Source: Brachynemurus nebulosus (lineage: Eukaryota > Arthropoda > Insecta > Neuroptera > Myrmeleontidae). Taken from it: a stretch of DNA of 64,000 nt. Positions 18,539-29,647 of the stretch are shown one piece after another. The notes under the pieces are model-generated. The model searched no databases and was not told the origin of the DNA. It worked only from the letters and a program-made list of their open reading frames with translations. The stretch spans positions 425,001 to 489,000 of the forward strand of contig JAPWDM010000043.1 of the NCBI GenBank assembly GCA_035578155.1. Reading direction: 5' to 3'. Position numbers and translations under genes: made by a program. The stretch's first letter is position 1. Each line of letters begins with the position of its first letter.

Positions 18539-19381
18539 TCCAGACTGTAGGGGCTTTACATCTCTAAATTTTATTCTAAGTCGTCTCTATTTATCTCCCC
18601 CGACAGTGAATTTTATTTGTCAGCTTTGTTTTTTAATCTATGTGTTTTCAAGATTTTTGTGTTGTCTTATTTATTAACAATACCCAGTTCCAGCTGGTCT
18701 GGCAGGGTACTTTTAGTCTTGTTTTTATGCCACTAAGGGCCTTTACACCCTTAGTGGTACTTTGTTATTTATACGTGTTACTTTGTTTTTGTTATTGTTT
18801 TTTAACGATGTACCACCGAGGGCTCTTTACACCCGAGGTGGTACCTCATTTGTTTCTTCTTTCTGTGATATTTTGTTATGCCGCTGTAGGCCTGTTGTTA
18901 TGGCTCTACAGCGGTATTGTTTTAACTCCTTATTGCGTCACTGGTGGACCTGTGACTCCCCAGTGACGTAATAAGTTTTATCTGTGATAAAATTGTGATA
19001 TAAATCTCTAGTCGTTTGTGTGTTTCTAGTCAGGTTCCTCCACCCCGAGACACTTTACGCCTCGGGGGGAGTCGCAGCGATGGTCTTCAGGCCTTGGTGA
19101 CCGGACGCTTTGTCTAGTACTTATCGTACCGTCACCAAGGACTGTCCGCTATTTTTAAGCCCTGGGATGGCAGGGCTCATCGTTGGATTTTATATGTGTA
19201 TGCTTGTCCGTTGTCTATTGCATTTATGTGTTCCTGTCTTTACGTGTTGTTTTTATTTTTACTGTGTTTGGCGGCGCATGCCCTTAGTAGGCGATGCCGC
19301 CGGGTGCTGCTGACCGCGCCATCCACCGGCAGCAGTACCCCAATTTTAACAAAAAAAAAAAAAAAAAAAAAAAATAATAAT
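18538..19381 (+). mobile_element. LINE unit 2, 3'UTR-only copy
   Basis: Starts at the last bases of ORF2 (TAGGGGC..TTACATCTCT) directly after the (TAA)n of unit 1, runs through the whole hairpin chain, and ends in A~24 plus TAATAAT. It is a severely 5'-truncated insertion. The hairpin CCACTAAGGG/CCCTTAGTGG is fully Watson-Crick here. Confidence 0.9.
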
Positions 19382-20107
19382 TCATAGGTGTTGACGAAGT
19401 CATTTCGGAATTGTCGAGACTATGGGAAGCGGAATCGTATCACAGAGCAAAAAAATTATCGGAAATCTGTGATATTGTTTTTGTTTTTTTAATAAGATTG
19501 ATTTTAACTTGTTTTGTTTTAACGATGTACCACTGAGGGCGTTTTCCACCCGAGGTGGTACATCACTTGATTTTATTTATCTGTGATATTTTGTTATGCC
19601 GCTGTGGGCCTGTTGTTATGGCTCCACAGCGGTATTGTTTTAACTCCTTATTGCTTCACTGGTCGGCCTGTGGCCTCACAGTGACGCAATAAGTTTTTCT
19701 GCGATAAACCTATGATATTTTTCTAGTCTTGTTTTTTGAGTGTTTGCTAGTCAGGTTCCTCCACCCCGAGGCGCTTTACGCCTCGGGGGGAGTCCCAGCG
19801 ATGGCCTCCAGTCCTTGGTGACCGGACGGTCTGTCTAGTACTTATCGTACCGTCACCAAGGACTGTCCGCTCCTTTTAAGCCCTGGAATGGCAGGGCTCA
19901 TCGTTGGATTTTATTATGTGTATGTTTGTCCTTTGTCTAATGCATTTATGTGTTCCTGTCTTTACGTGTTGTTTTTATTCTTATCTCTCGTTTTGGCGGC
20001 GCATGCCCTTCGATGGCGATGCCGCCGGACACTGCTGACCGCGCCATCCACCGGCAGCAGTGTCCCAATTTTAATCAAAAAAAAAAAAAAATAATAATAA
20101 TAATAAT
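19382..20107 (+). mobile_element. LINE unit 3, 3'UTR-only copy, variant start
   Basis: Begins with TAGGTGTTGACGAAG.., a block of about 95 bp shared only with unit 5 (from about 21503), then joins the common hairpin chain at GATGTACCACTGAGGG. It ends in an A-run and (TAA)n. It represents a 3'UTR subtype different from units 1, 2, 6 and 7. Confidence 0.85.
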
Positions 20108-20690
20108 CGATGTACCACCGAAGGCCTTTTACACCCGAGGTGGTACATCATTTGTTTTTACTTTCTGTGATATTTTGTTATGCCGCTGTAGGCCTGTTGT
20201 TATGGCTCTACAGCGGTATTGTTTTAACCCCTTATTGCTTCACTGGTCGGCCTGTGGCCTCCCAGTGACGCAATAAGTTTTATCTGTGATCTTCTACTGT
20301 GATAATGGTCTGTGATACTGTGTGTTTTCTAGTCGGTTCTCTCCACTCCGGGGACCTTTACACCTCGGAGGGAGTTCCAGCGATGGCTTCCAGGCCTTGG
20401 TGACCGGACGCTCTGTCTAGTACTTATCGTACCGTCATCAAGGACTGTCCGCTCTTTTTAAGCCCTGGGATGGCAGGGCCCATCGATGGATTTTATTATG
20501 TGTATGTTTTGTCCCTTGTCTATCGCATTTATGTGTTCCTGTCTGTTTGGTGTATGTTTTTATCTTTACCGTTTATGGCGGCGCATGCCCTCTGTTGGCG
20601 ATGCCGCCGGGTGCTGCTGACCGCGCCATCCACCGGCAGCAGTACCCCAATTTTAACTAAAAAAAAAAAAAAAAAAAAAATAATAATAAT
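20108..20690 (+). mobile_element. LINE unit 4, 3'UTR-only copy
   Basis: Starts exactly at the third hairpin (GATGTACCACCGAAGG, with the first bases absorbed by the TAATAATC junction), continues to the common 3' end, and ends in an A-run and TAATAATAAT. Confidence 0.88.
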
Positions 20691-22158
20691 GCTGGGCTAA
20701 AATCCAACCTTCACGTCCCCGTTCGTGCCTGGCGGGCAACTGTTAGCTTCGGCTAGCAGGCTGACGAGGCTCTGGTACTGTGTTTCGACAAGAATGATCG
20801 TGTGGAGGGGACGATGTTGTATCCCCCGAGTGAGTGTTATGCCTGCGTCAGTTTGATTTGGTTTAGTTGGTACCTTGACCGGAATTCAACGCGTCGCCAG
20901 TGCTGCATACTCCAGTGGGCGTGATCTTCGGAGTCCGACGATACCGTTCGGATGTGTCGAAAAGGTGATACTGCGTCTGTGATTTATGTAAAAATTGTGA
21001 TCTGTGTCTGTGATAGTTGTTATGCCACCTTGGGTTCTCATGCCTGCGGTGGTACTTTTTAATTGTTACTCCTACTGTGATGTTTCCCTGGTCTTGTTCT
21101 TGTCATTTCGATGGGTAGGAATGCAGCTCCCGACGCACTCGTTCTCATCGGCCACACGTACGAGTCGACGTCTGCCCGAACAGCTTGAGCGAGCTCGCCC
21201 AGTAAGGAGACGTCGTCGTCCCTCGTACGGATGCGTTCGTGGGCGTTGATATGGCGGCTTCCGCCCCGTCGAAGTGATACGAACACAGGTCAGATGTTGC
21301 CTCTGTGATACTCTGTGGCATTGTCCCGTTCTCTGTAGCCTCGACTCGGACGAACGTGGCCTAGTCATCGTACCGGTCTCCCGTGTAGGTTGACCCCGAC
21401 ATCTGACAGAACGGCACATGTACCCAGTAATCAGTTATCTGACAGAACAGTACATGTTGCTCAGTAATCAGATGTCACTGTCCCTACACATGTGAGTTCC
21501 TAGGTGTTGACGAAGCCATTTCGGAACTGTCGAGACTATGGGGAGCGGAATCGTGTCACAGAGCAAGAAATTTTTGAAATCTGTGATATTGTTGTTTTTA
21601 TTTTTTAATAAGATTTTAATTTGTTTTATTTTAACGATGTACCACTGAGGGCCTTTTCCACCCGAGGTGGTACATCAGTTGTTGTTCTTATCTGTGATAT
21701 TTTGTCGTGCCGCTGTAGGCTTGCTGTTGTGATCCTTCAGCGGTATCGTTTTTAACTACTTATTGCGGCACTGGTCGGCCTGTGGCTCCCCAGTGACGTA
21801 ATAAGATTTCGCTTTTCCTGTGATATTTCTAATCAGTATTTTCCACTCCGAGGCCCTTTACACCTCGGAGATTCATCGTTGGATTTCAGACCTTGGTGAC
21901 CGGATGCTCTGGCTAGCCCTTAGCGTACCGCCACCAAGGACTGTCCGTACTTTTTAGGCCTTGGGATGGCAGGGCTCATCGTTGAATTTTAATATGTGTA
22001 TGTTGTCCATTGTCTATTGCATTTATGTGTTCCTGTCTTTACGTGTTGTTTTTATTTTTACTGTGTTTGGCGGCGCATGCCCTTGGTAGGCGATGCCGCC
22101 GGGTGCTGCTGACCGCGCCATCCACCGGCAGCAGTACCCCAACTAAAAAAAAAAAAAA
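20691..22158 (+). mobile_element. LINE unit 5, divergent 3'UTR-only copy
   Basis: The first ~810 bp (20691-21500) has no counterpart in the other units. It includes a direct repeat TCTGACAGAAC..CAGTAATCAG at about 21402-21435 and 21437-21470, and a hairpin GCCACC..GGTGGTAC near 21023. From about 21503 it joins the unit-3-type block and the common hairpins, some decayed (CTGTAG facing CTTCAG). It ends in A14 with no TAA repeats. It is probably a fragment of a related subfamily. Confidence 0.75.
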
Positions 22159-22742
22159 TCCATTAGCCTCTGACTACCCAAGATCGGCACCGTTCCTTCT
22201 CGAGGTACCACCGTTTTCACAAAAGATGCCGGATCTAGAGGAGAAATCCTCGATCGTTCATTTTTTAACCTTGTTTTTTATTTCTTTTCGTTTTTATTGT
22301 TTTTTGTTTTCGTTATTTTGATTTCTTTTTGTTTCAGGTTTTCTTTTATCTTTTGTTTCCTTTTTTTGTTTTTGGTTTTGTTTTGTTTTCGTTTTTTCAA
22401 TGTTGTCCCAACTTCAAGTCATCTTCGGGACCCACACTAGCTCGTGTGTGGCTTAGCGGCGTTGCCTGGAAAAGGGGATCCTGGTGACTGAGGGAAGCCG
22501 TTACTTGCGAGTACGGCGGAACAACACGTTACTTCGGCCCTGGCTTCAGGCATAGACCGTGGCTGCGGTTATGCACCGGCCGCAGTAAATTCGAGCGCCC
22601 CGGGGTCGTGCGTGTCACTGGCGCAATGGGCTTCGTCCCTAGGGCCCCTCATTCCCGTATCCCTGGCGTGGGAGTCCCACGTCCCTTATGAGGCTCCGTG
22701 GAGGGTGGGGAGCGGGGTGGGGGATTTTTTGTATCACATTAT
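22159..22742 (+). promoter_or_regulatory. LINE unit 6 5'UTR
   Basis: Shared with units 7 and 8. It has a T-rich tract (22258-22400) containing TTTGTTTCAG, a strong 3'-splice-like word, then a GC-richer part with the hairpin CTGCGG..CCGCAG (about 22562-22587). It presumably holds an internal promoter, as in other LINEs; no promoter element can be proven. Confidence 0.6.
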
Positions 22743-24389
22743 ATGGAAAAATCAAACCTTTTAAATAAGGGCGAGTCCGGGCCCTCCAAACCGGACGCGA
22801 ACCCGGCTCCACCACCGTCATCTGGTGTGAGCTCTGGTAGCGAGACCCGTCCCGCTACCGCGTCCAGTGTACCCGCGCCGCAAACAAGCGGAGCGAGTAC
22901 AGTGTCCAAAAGGGGTAACCCTCCCCCAAAAAAAGGGAATCGTCGTGGGCGTCAATTTCCAATTGACGCCCCAAGAGTGCAAGAGTCATACATAAAGTAC
23001 CTTGTGGTTAAACCGAAGGAAGGCGATTTTGGCAAAATCAGCCCTTTCCTTCTAGCAAAATTAGTTAGTAATGATATTGGCCAGGTTAAAGATGCCAAAA
23101 TCTCGGGCAAAGGGTTGCTCGTGGAGGCATTCTCACCGGCACAGTCTAACAAAATACAAAGCTTAGAAAAGTTAGGACAGTACGCTGTTGAAGTTACACC
23201 TCACGGTGTGTTAAATTACTCCAAAGGAGTAATAATGCACCCTTCATTAGCGTACTGCTCCCTGGATGAGATAGTGTCGGAGATGTCTTCACAGGGGGTC
23301 ATAGAGGCCAGAAGGTTGAAGTACAATAGGGGGAACAAACACCCAGAGTCCCCCTTAATAGTGCTAACATTTAATAGAACAAGTCTGCCAAAGCAAGTAG
23401 TTATCGGCCTCTTCAACAAAGTGGACGTGCGCCCGTATATTCCGGCACCAATGAGGTGCTACCACTGTCAGCGATACGGGCTCGTATCACAGCGTTGTAG
23501 TGTAGAGCAGCAGGTCTGCGTGTGCGGTAAGCCGTTACACGAAGGACGACCGTGCGGCGAACCGATCAAGTGCGTGAATTGTGGTGGCAATCACTCGGCC
23601 AAATCGAGGAATTGCCCCATATTTAAACAAGAATCAGCCATCCAAGAGCTGAGAGCTCTGGAACGATTATCATATCCAGAGGCACGTCGAAAGCTTTTGG
23701 GCAACATGCCCCGACGCTCGGCCTTGGATGGTTACGCACGCGCTGCTGCGGCCCCCGCCCCTACAGCGGCTGAAAAAAATTCTGAAATTAAAGAATTAAG
23801 AGAATCGATGCGCAAAATGCAAGAATGTATGCAAATTATGCAAGAAAGTTTAATGCGCTCAGTGGGTGTACCTGTTTCCACACCCACCACAGCCGCTGTC
23901 GTGTCAGCCAAGGTCCCTGAGACTAAAAGGGTGATAACAACCACCCCTCAGGGATCGGTCGTACGTACTGTGACGTCTTCCCCCAAAAAGAAGACGTCAC
24001 CGAAGAAGGCTTCGCCTCCGAGAAGGCGCCGTAGTGAGGGGGAGAAGGAGGTGGCTCAACAACGGTCCCCGAAGAAGGGACCAACAACATCCACCTCGGA
24101 GGCGGAATCAATGCCGCCTCCATCCATTATGGCCCCGTTACCCCAGCGGTCAACGGCGCCGTCCAGACCGGGCACACCCGAACGCCCGGTCACCCCCCTC
24201 CCGAGTCGTTCAATCACAACACCAATGAGCGACTCCGAAAGTACGACCGCGTCGGTACGGTCGGGTGTTAAGCGCCCGACGTCCGACGCCTATACCAACA
24301 CCTCGGCCACAGAGTCCGATAACTCAGACGCCGAGGTGAAAACGATAAAAAGAAAAAAAGGCTGGCCCAAGGGGAAACCTAGGAAGTAG
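22743..24389 (+). CDS. LINE ORF1 (Gag-like CCHC protein), unit 6
   Basis: 548 residues. The start is ATG 22743, aligned with the ATGs of units 7 and 8, rather than an upstream GTG. The N-terminus is Pro/Ser/Lys-rich with a basic KKGNRRGRQ. The RRM-like region begins near YLVVKP. The knuckles start near residue 238: the first reads CYHCQRYGLVSQRC, where the zinc-ligand His has become Leu, while the second and third are intact. The tail is Ser/Pro/Lys-rich and ends KRKKGWPKGKPRK. Open reading frame but probably impaired RNA binding. Confidence 0.9.
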   Translation: MEKSNLLNKGESGPSKPDANPAPPPSSGVSSGSETRPATASSVPAPQTSGASTVSKRGNPPPKKGNRRGRQFPIDAPRVQESYIKYLVVKPKEGDFGKISPFLLAKLVSNDIGQVKDAKISGKGLLVEAFSPAQSNKIQSLEKLGQYAVEVTPHGVLNYSKGVIMHPSLAYCSLDEIVSEMSSQGVIEARRLKYNRGNKHPESPLIVLTFNRTSLPKQVVIGLFNKVDVRPYIPAPMRCYHCQRYGLVSQRCSVEQQVCVCGKPLHEGRPCGEPIKCVNCGGNHSAKSRNCPIFKQESAIQELRALERLSYPEARRKLLGNMPRRSALDGYARAAAAPAPTAAEKNSEIKELRESMRKMQECMQIMQESLMRSVGVPVSTPTTAAVVSAKVPETKRVITTTPQGSVVRTVTSSPKKKTSPKKASPPRRRRSEGEKEVAQQRSPKKGPTTSTSEAESMPPPSIMAPLPQRSTAPSRPGTPERPVTPLPSRSITTPMSDSESTTASVRSGVKRPTSDAYTNTSATESDNSDAEVKTIKRKKGWPKGKPRK

Positions 24390-24426
24390 CCACACTTCCT
24401 AGGGAGCAACCCAAGTAGTAACAGAA

Positions 24427-26376
24427 ATGGCTATTATACAATGGAACTGTAATGGTGTAAAACATTATTACTGTGAATTGCAGATGCTTCTGGCTGAGCG
24501 CACGCCTATGTGCGTGTGCCTCCAAGAGACACATTTACGGCCGGCGGAACAATTTTCAATAAAAAATTACCATATACGCCGGCACAATGTACAGCCAGAC
24601 ATCAGGGCGAGGGGGGTGTTGCCATCATTATAAAACATGGCGTCCCCTTCCGGGACCACCCATTAAACACCCCACTACAAGCAGTTGCAATACAATTTCT
24701 AAAACCGCCACAGTTCACAGTATGCTCGGTCTACCTACCAGACTTCAACTGGAATGTCGAATCACTGACCGAGCTTACATTACAGTTACCACGCCCATTT
24801 TTGTTACTAGGAGATTTTAATGCTCACAGCCCCATGTGGGGCTGTAGCACAAGAGACGCCCGTGGAAGACTCATAGAACGGTTTCTAGACGAGTCTTGTT
24901 GAATACCGGTCAAGGTATTTTCATCAATGCAAGAAACGGTGAGCTGTCGGCTATCGACTTATCACTTGGCTCACCGGTCATGGCACACCGTTATGAATGG
25001 ACGCTGGCGTCTGATTCATACGGTAGTGACCATATTCCCATTATATTGAACAGTACCACGTCGATGACTCCACAATCATCTTCGCCGAGATGGCGTCTTC
25101 GTCAAGCTGATTGGGATAGGTACGTAGATTCATTCCGTACACCCGAGCTGACTGGAGACGTAGAAGATGATGTGGAGCAAATGTCCTCCAGTGTCATTGA
25201 AGCAGCATATCAGAGTATACCAAAGTCGTCCAGCATTCCACCCAAACGTCATGTACCATGGTGGAATGAAGTCGTGAGTGTAGCAGTTGCAGAGAAAAAG
25301 TGGGCGTACAACGAACTCAGACGTCGCCCCACGCAGGAAAAAGTGATAGCCTACCGTGCGCAAGCACGCTGTAAGAGAACTATTAAAGAACAGAAGAGGC
25401 TATCATGGGAGCAATATCCTCCCGTTCACCAATGCCCTCCCTTCTCATCGTCGACGGTAGGAACATCACTGACCGCGCAGAAATAGCTAATTGTTTAGCT
25501 AAACACTTTGAGCGCGTCAGTGGCTCCCAAAACTATGACCCGGACTTCCTGCGGATCAAGATCGAACACGAACAAAACGATCTTGATTTTTTCTCAGATG
25601 AATCCCTCCAGTATAACCAACCGTTTTCTATGCAAGAATTACTGGAGGCGCTTCGGGGATCTGGGGACACATCTCCTGGACCTGATGAGATCCCCTACGC
25701 CATGATCCGGAACCTGCCTTATCCTGGTAAGTGTAGGTTACTGGATCTTTACAACGAAATATTTAGGCAAGGCGTTTACCCTCCGCAGTGGCGGGAAGCT
25801 ACCATCATTCCGCTGCTAAAAGAGGGTAAAGATTCATCGCAACTATCTAGCTACCGTCCAATATCCTTGACTTGCTGTTTCAGCAAGGTATTGGAAAAAA
25901 TGGTGAACAACCGTCTCGTCTGGTGGCTAGAATCCCACAACCTCATCCCTAAACATCAATGTGGGTTCCGCCGATACCATTCGATCACGGACCATCTTGT
26001 TCGCCTCGAGAATGCCATTCAAGACGCCTTTCTCCAACGAAAACACCTTGTGGCAGTGTTCTTCGATTTGGAGAAAGCTTATGATATGACCTGGAGGTAT
26101 GGCATTCTCAAGAAGCTGCACGACTGGGGTTTAAGAGGTAACCTCCCTCAGTTCGTTAAAAGTTTTCTGACTGACCGTTCTTTTCGTGTCCGGGTAGGTG
26201 ACACTGAGTCTGAGGCCCACTCCCAGGAGAATGGTGTTCCTCAAGGCTCAACCATTAGTGTCACCTTGTTTTCCATCGCAGTCAGTCATATTGCAGCTTC
26301 AGCCCCAATTCGTCGTTGCTTGTACGTTGATGACCTAACCATATTCTATGCAGCCGATTCCATTGAGGATATCCAA
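24427..26376 (+). pseudogene. LINE ORF2, unit 6, 5' part (frameshifted)
   Basis: Starts MAIIQWNCNG with the endonuclease domain. Lesions relative to unit 1: loss of one G in the G-run at about 24613 (6 instead of 7); a 10-bp deletion at about 24895; a 3-bp in-frame loss at about 25355; and a 70-bp deletion at about 25417. The RT then reads open up to YVDD and the gypsy insertion after the codons for SIEDIQ. The protein cannot be made. Confidence 0.9.
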
Positions 26377-26871
26377 TGTTACGACCGCCGTGGAATGACG
26401 ATCAGTAGCGTGTTGAGCGTAGAGGGTTCGAACTCTACGAAACTCAAAACTAGTAGTTTCGAGATGTGCCCTCGTGTCGGACGGTAGGGGGATGTCTCAG
26501 GGTTAAGAAATAAAACATTATAAACCACGTTTACGCTTAATCTACAGTTTATTAATATATTAAGTTTAAAAGAAATACATATTACTATCGACTTACCCCG
26601 AAATTCCCGTGCTTTCACTTTTATCCTGGTTCTCAAGTAACACTCACTTTCACCCTTCAGACACTACGTGTAATTAACTTCCAACTCTACTCACACTCTG
26701 TTTCCAACTGTATTTCATCGTTCCCCAATTTTTGGTCAACGACTTGTTTGAATGCAACGATTTTCGCTGACACCATCAATTTTTAATTATTACATTAATT
26801 TTTCATTAATTGCGTTAATCGCTACAGTCAAACCTGTCTACGCTGGAACACAGTTAGACCCGTTCACAACA
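26377..26871 (-). repeat. 3' LTR of the gypsy element
   Basis: 495 bp. In element orientation it starts TGTTGTGAACGGG and ends CGTAACA. It matches the other LTR at every position I compared. A short frame inside it occurs in both LTRs and is not a gene. Confidence 0.95.
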
Positions 26872-26887
26872 TCACTCCCCCCTTTAG
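26872..26887 (-). other. Polypurine tract
   Basis: On the minus strand CTAAAGGGGGGAG directly precedes the 3' LTR, the usual site for plus-strand DNA priming. Confidence 0.8.
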
Positions 26888-27323
26888 AAAAGATGGTGCT
26901 TTTATGAAAGCACCAGCCTTTTAAGTAAATTTTAATTAGAAATAATTTTTATAGTTCCGGGTAAGTCGCATATTACAATAAAAATGATAAGATTATAAAA
27001 TGATAAGCCTTAAATACTAGCATCTATTGTTTCCTAAAAGTAAAACCCAATTCCTCCCCATTTTCCCCTTTTTTTTTTTTAAAAAAAAAAAATATTTCGC
27101 TGTTACATTAATTGATCCTATCTAATCTTAAGTACTAAGTATTAATTACTTTATTTTTGTCCTAAATTTATCTTAAAGTCCTTAGGTACTGTCCGTTACA
27201 TATGTCCATATTGCACTCACTGGAGTTCACATTTTAGTCTCCTAAGTTTCACTTGTCACAACCACTTTATCAAAGAATAAAACTCTGTTTTTGTTGTTTC
27301 ACCCCTTTTTCTTTTTTTTTTTT
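26888..27323 (-). other. gypsy 3' noncoding segment
   Basis: About 430 bp of AT-rich sequence between the env stop and the polypurine tract, with poly-pyrimidine/A runs near 27070. No ORF is supported. Confidence 0.5.
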
Positions 27324-29297
27324 TTATTCACCAGTTCTCACGTCCCGCAATTTTATTATTACATCATGCGGTGATGTACTAGCTTCTGCTGTGACGTCTC
27401 TCGCTTCGGCTGGAGCCTCAACGTCTACTTCGTGGGGCCCTGGGACAGCTCCTGCTTTCTTTTCTGGCGTAGCACGGCGGTGCTCACGGTGAACCAACCA
27501 TACGGCCAGGGTATTCCAAAAACTAGCGACCATTTGGAAACCGCATCCGACGGTTTCGTAGATAGCTAAACCGTTCAGTATAGTTCCTATAATATATTTT
27601 ATCAGGCGGAATATGACGTACACGCCTAACAGTCCGGACGTGACGATCTCTAATTCGGTAAACCACCCCCACATTTGCTTAAGGGTGTTATGGGCAAGTT
27701 GTTTTATTTCGGCCTCGTTGAATAACTGCACCGTGTTGTATCCCTGAGAATCCGTTTCCAGCCCAATGATTTTCCGGGTAATAAAATTGGCTACAGCTCG
27801 GCGTTCCATTCCGAAGATAATGGACTTTTGTGCTTCCCTTATTTCATCATTTGTGTAAATCCCCGCGACCCCTAGTCTTTGGATAGGTTGAAACTTCAGT
27901 CTTGGTTCCTCTGATGCTTCGAGTACTTCGGGGTGCACCTGTATTTGTGGCTTTGGATTGAAGCCTACCCATTGGTTGTCAATGTAATACATGGGTGGAG
28001 TAAGGTGGGAACATTCCACCTCTTCGCCATGTTCTTGTAGTATGTGCGTCACTGGGGCCATGAACAAAGACTCGTTGTTAACCGTTACCGGTAGCTCGTT
28101 GAAACAATTCACCGTCCGCCTAACTTCCACTGATCTCGGTGTGCATTGCATTATGTAGATTACCTCGCCTAGTACTCTACCAATGTATCCCGGATGGTTT
28201 TTTAATATTAGTGATACTGAATTTGCAGAAAGGGGTGCCAGGAGTAATCGGTTCTTCAGTGTTTCCCGGTGCAGCAAACACCGTCGGTGGACCATGTTGA
28301 TGTAGAGATCGCTTAAGGTGCGTTTGAAGGATTGTTCCACATACATGAATTTAGTGTTTACGTACGTGATCAAATCCGTATTTGATGGTTCCAGTGGGTC
28401 CCTACGAAATTGAAACCCATACGCTTTCTCCTCGATGATCATCAACCGCGGATGTTCCGTAACCCAGGCCTCCTGATAGCAGACATGCGACTTCCCCAGT
28501 AGAGTCAAGGCGAATATTTTTTCCCCCTGCTCTACCACTACATATTTTGACCCCGTAAAAATGTCGCTTTCATTAGTAGTGATATAACTACCAATGCCCT
28601 CGTACAGGATAGTGTACTTTCCTTCCCCGCAGGCCTCTTGTACTCCTCGATCCCAGGTGGTTTCTCCAATTTCAGTGTCCATGCAGTATCCCAGTGTATA
28701 GGGGCAAGTTACCCCTCCCATTAGGTTAATTTCGTTGGCGTCTAAGTTTACAGTGGCGGTGTAATCCCGAATCTTTAATTTCACCGCCGCTGTTACTACT
28801 ACATCGGTCCAAGTAGCCCCGTTGTCGACGAAGTTGGATCCCTTGCATTTTCCCTCATTGTCTATGACCCCGGCCAAGACAACTGACGCTGTAGTCGTCG
28901 CATTGGCTTGAATATTAGCGATGGTGTGCTGCGCTAATTGATAGGTTTTGTAGCGATGTACGTCCCGACATGCGTCCGCTCCCAGTGGTTGAATGTAAGT
29001 AAGTAAGCCCGAGTTTACCGTAGAGGTGTGACTAAACATCCCGCACCGCTGGATAAGTCGCGTGATCTCCAGCAGGCATGTTTGCACGTTCGTTGTAGAA
29101 AAATCATTTTTTTGAACAATCTGCAGCTTGCGTTTTTCCTCATCGTAGTCGCTGGCGGGGTTTGGACAGGGCGCCACGTCGCGAATGGATATAGTGGTTA
29201 CATTTGTAGCCGGACCCCGACAATCGTACGCAATCAATGAATCCCCAATTGTCACCGCGGTTATGAGTAGAAAGATAGCAACTAATTTATGGTCCAT
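27324..29297 (-). CDS. env: Envelope glycoprotein, chuvirus-like (inferred)
   Basis: 657 residues, open. A hydrophobic signal peptide covers about residues 1-22. The mature start AYDCRGPATNVTT has the YDC-x-N-x-T pattern seen in glycoproteins of arthropod chuvirus-like viruses and some retroelements. A Cys-rich ectodomain carries N-x-S/T sites (NVTT, NATT, NESD, NNES) and a CFNELPVT..ILQEHG..C block typical of the same group. Hydrophobic membrane segments lie at about 550-602, followed by a ~55-residue cytoplasmic tail. No clear furin-type site was found. It is probably translated from a spliced mRNA (acceptor 8 nt upstream of the ATG). The viral family assignment is from remembered motif similarity and needs a search. 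Confidence 0.8.
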   Translation of the reverse strand: MDHKLVAIFLLITAVTIGDSLIAYDCRGPATNVTTISIRDVAPCPNPASDYDEEKRKLQIVQKNDFSTTNVQTCLLEITRLIQRCGMFSHTSTVNSGLLTYIQPLGADACRDVHRYKTYQLAQHTIANIQANATTTASVVLAGVIDNEGKCKGSNFVDNGATWTDVVVTAAVKLKIRDYTATVNLDANEINLMGGVTCPYTLGYCMDTEIGETTWDRGVQEACGEGKYTILYEGIGSYITTNESDIFTGSKYVVVEQGEKIFALTLLGKSHVCYQEAWVTEHPRLMIIEEKAYGFQFRRDPLEPSNTDLITYVNTKFMYVEQSFKRTLSDLYINMVHRRCLLHRETLKNRLLLAPLSANSVSLILKNHPGYIGRVLGEVIYIMQCTPRSVEVRRTVNCFNELPVTVNNESLFMAPVTHILQEHGEEVECSHLTPPMYYIDNQWVGFNPKPQIQVHPEVLEASEEPRLKFQPIQRLGVAGIYTNDEIREAQKSIIFGMERRAVANFITRKIIGLETDSQGYNTVQLFNEAEIKQLAHNTLKQMWGWFTELEIVTSGLLGVYVIFRLIKYIIGTILNGLAIYETVGCGFQMVASFWNTLAVWLVHREHRRATPEKKAGAVPGPHEVDVEAPAEARDVTAEASTSPHDVIIKLRDVRTGE

Positions 29298-29647
29298 TTT
29301 TAGTCTGTAACGAAACGAACACCACTCATTAGTTGATTACACGTGTCTCCGTTCACTTAGATCTTTAAATCTTATTTATTTACTTATAACATAATCATAA
29401 CGATATTATTTAAATCTTCCCTTTTACTTAGTTTGTTTATGTATTTATTTTACCTAACTTCAGTTTTAGTCAACTTATAAAATGTTTGTTGAACTAGAAT
29501 TAATTAAGTTCGATTGATTTTTTTTTTTTTTTTTTAAATGCTATTGTCTTAACCAGTATTATTGTTTTAAACAGGGTACACTAATCACTTTCACGATGGA
29601 ATGAGTTTATTTATGTAAATATATATATTTTTATTTTTATCTTTTAC
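29298..29647 (-). promoter_or_regulatory. pol-env intergenic region with env splice acceptor
   Basis: 350 bp with T/A runs. On the minus strand TTTCGTTACAG|AC ends with its AG at 29305-29306, 7 nt before the env ATG. This fits a 3' splice site for the env mRNA; the matching donor lies in the leader at about 35868. Confidence 0.65.

Noticed and set aside
17884..20700. Many short plus-strand frames in the LINE 3'UTRs
   Set aside because: They follow the repeated hairpin sequence in shifting frames, differ between units and lack conserved coding pattern.
26379..26636. 85-codon minus frame in each LTR
   Set aside because: Present in both LTRs because the LTRs are identical; no domain and no function suggested.
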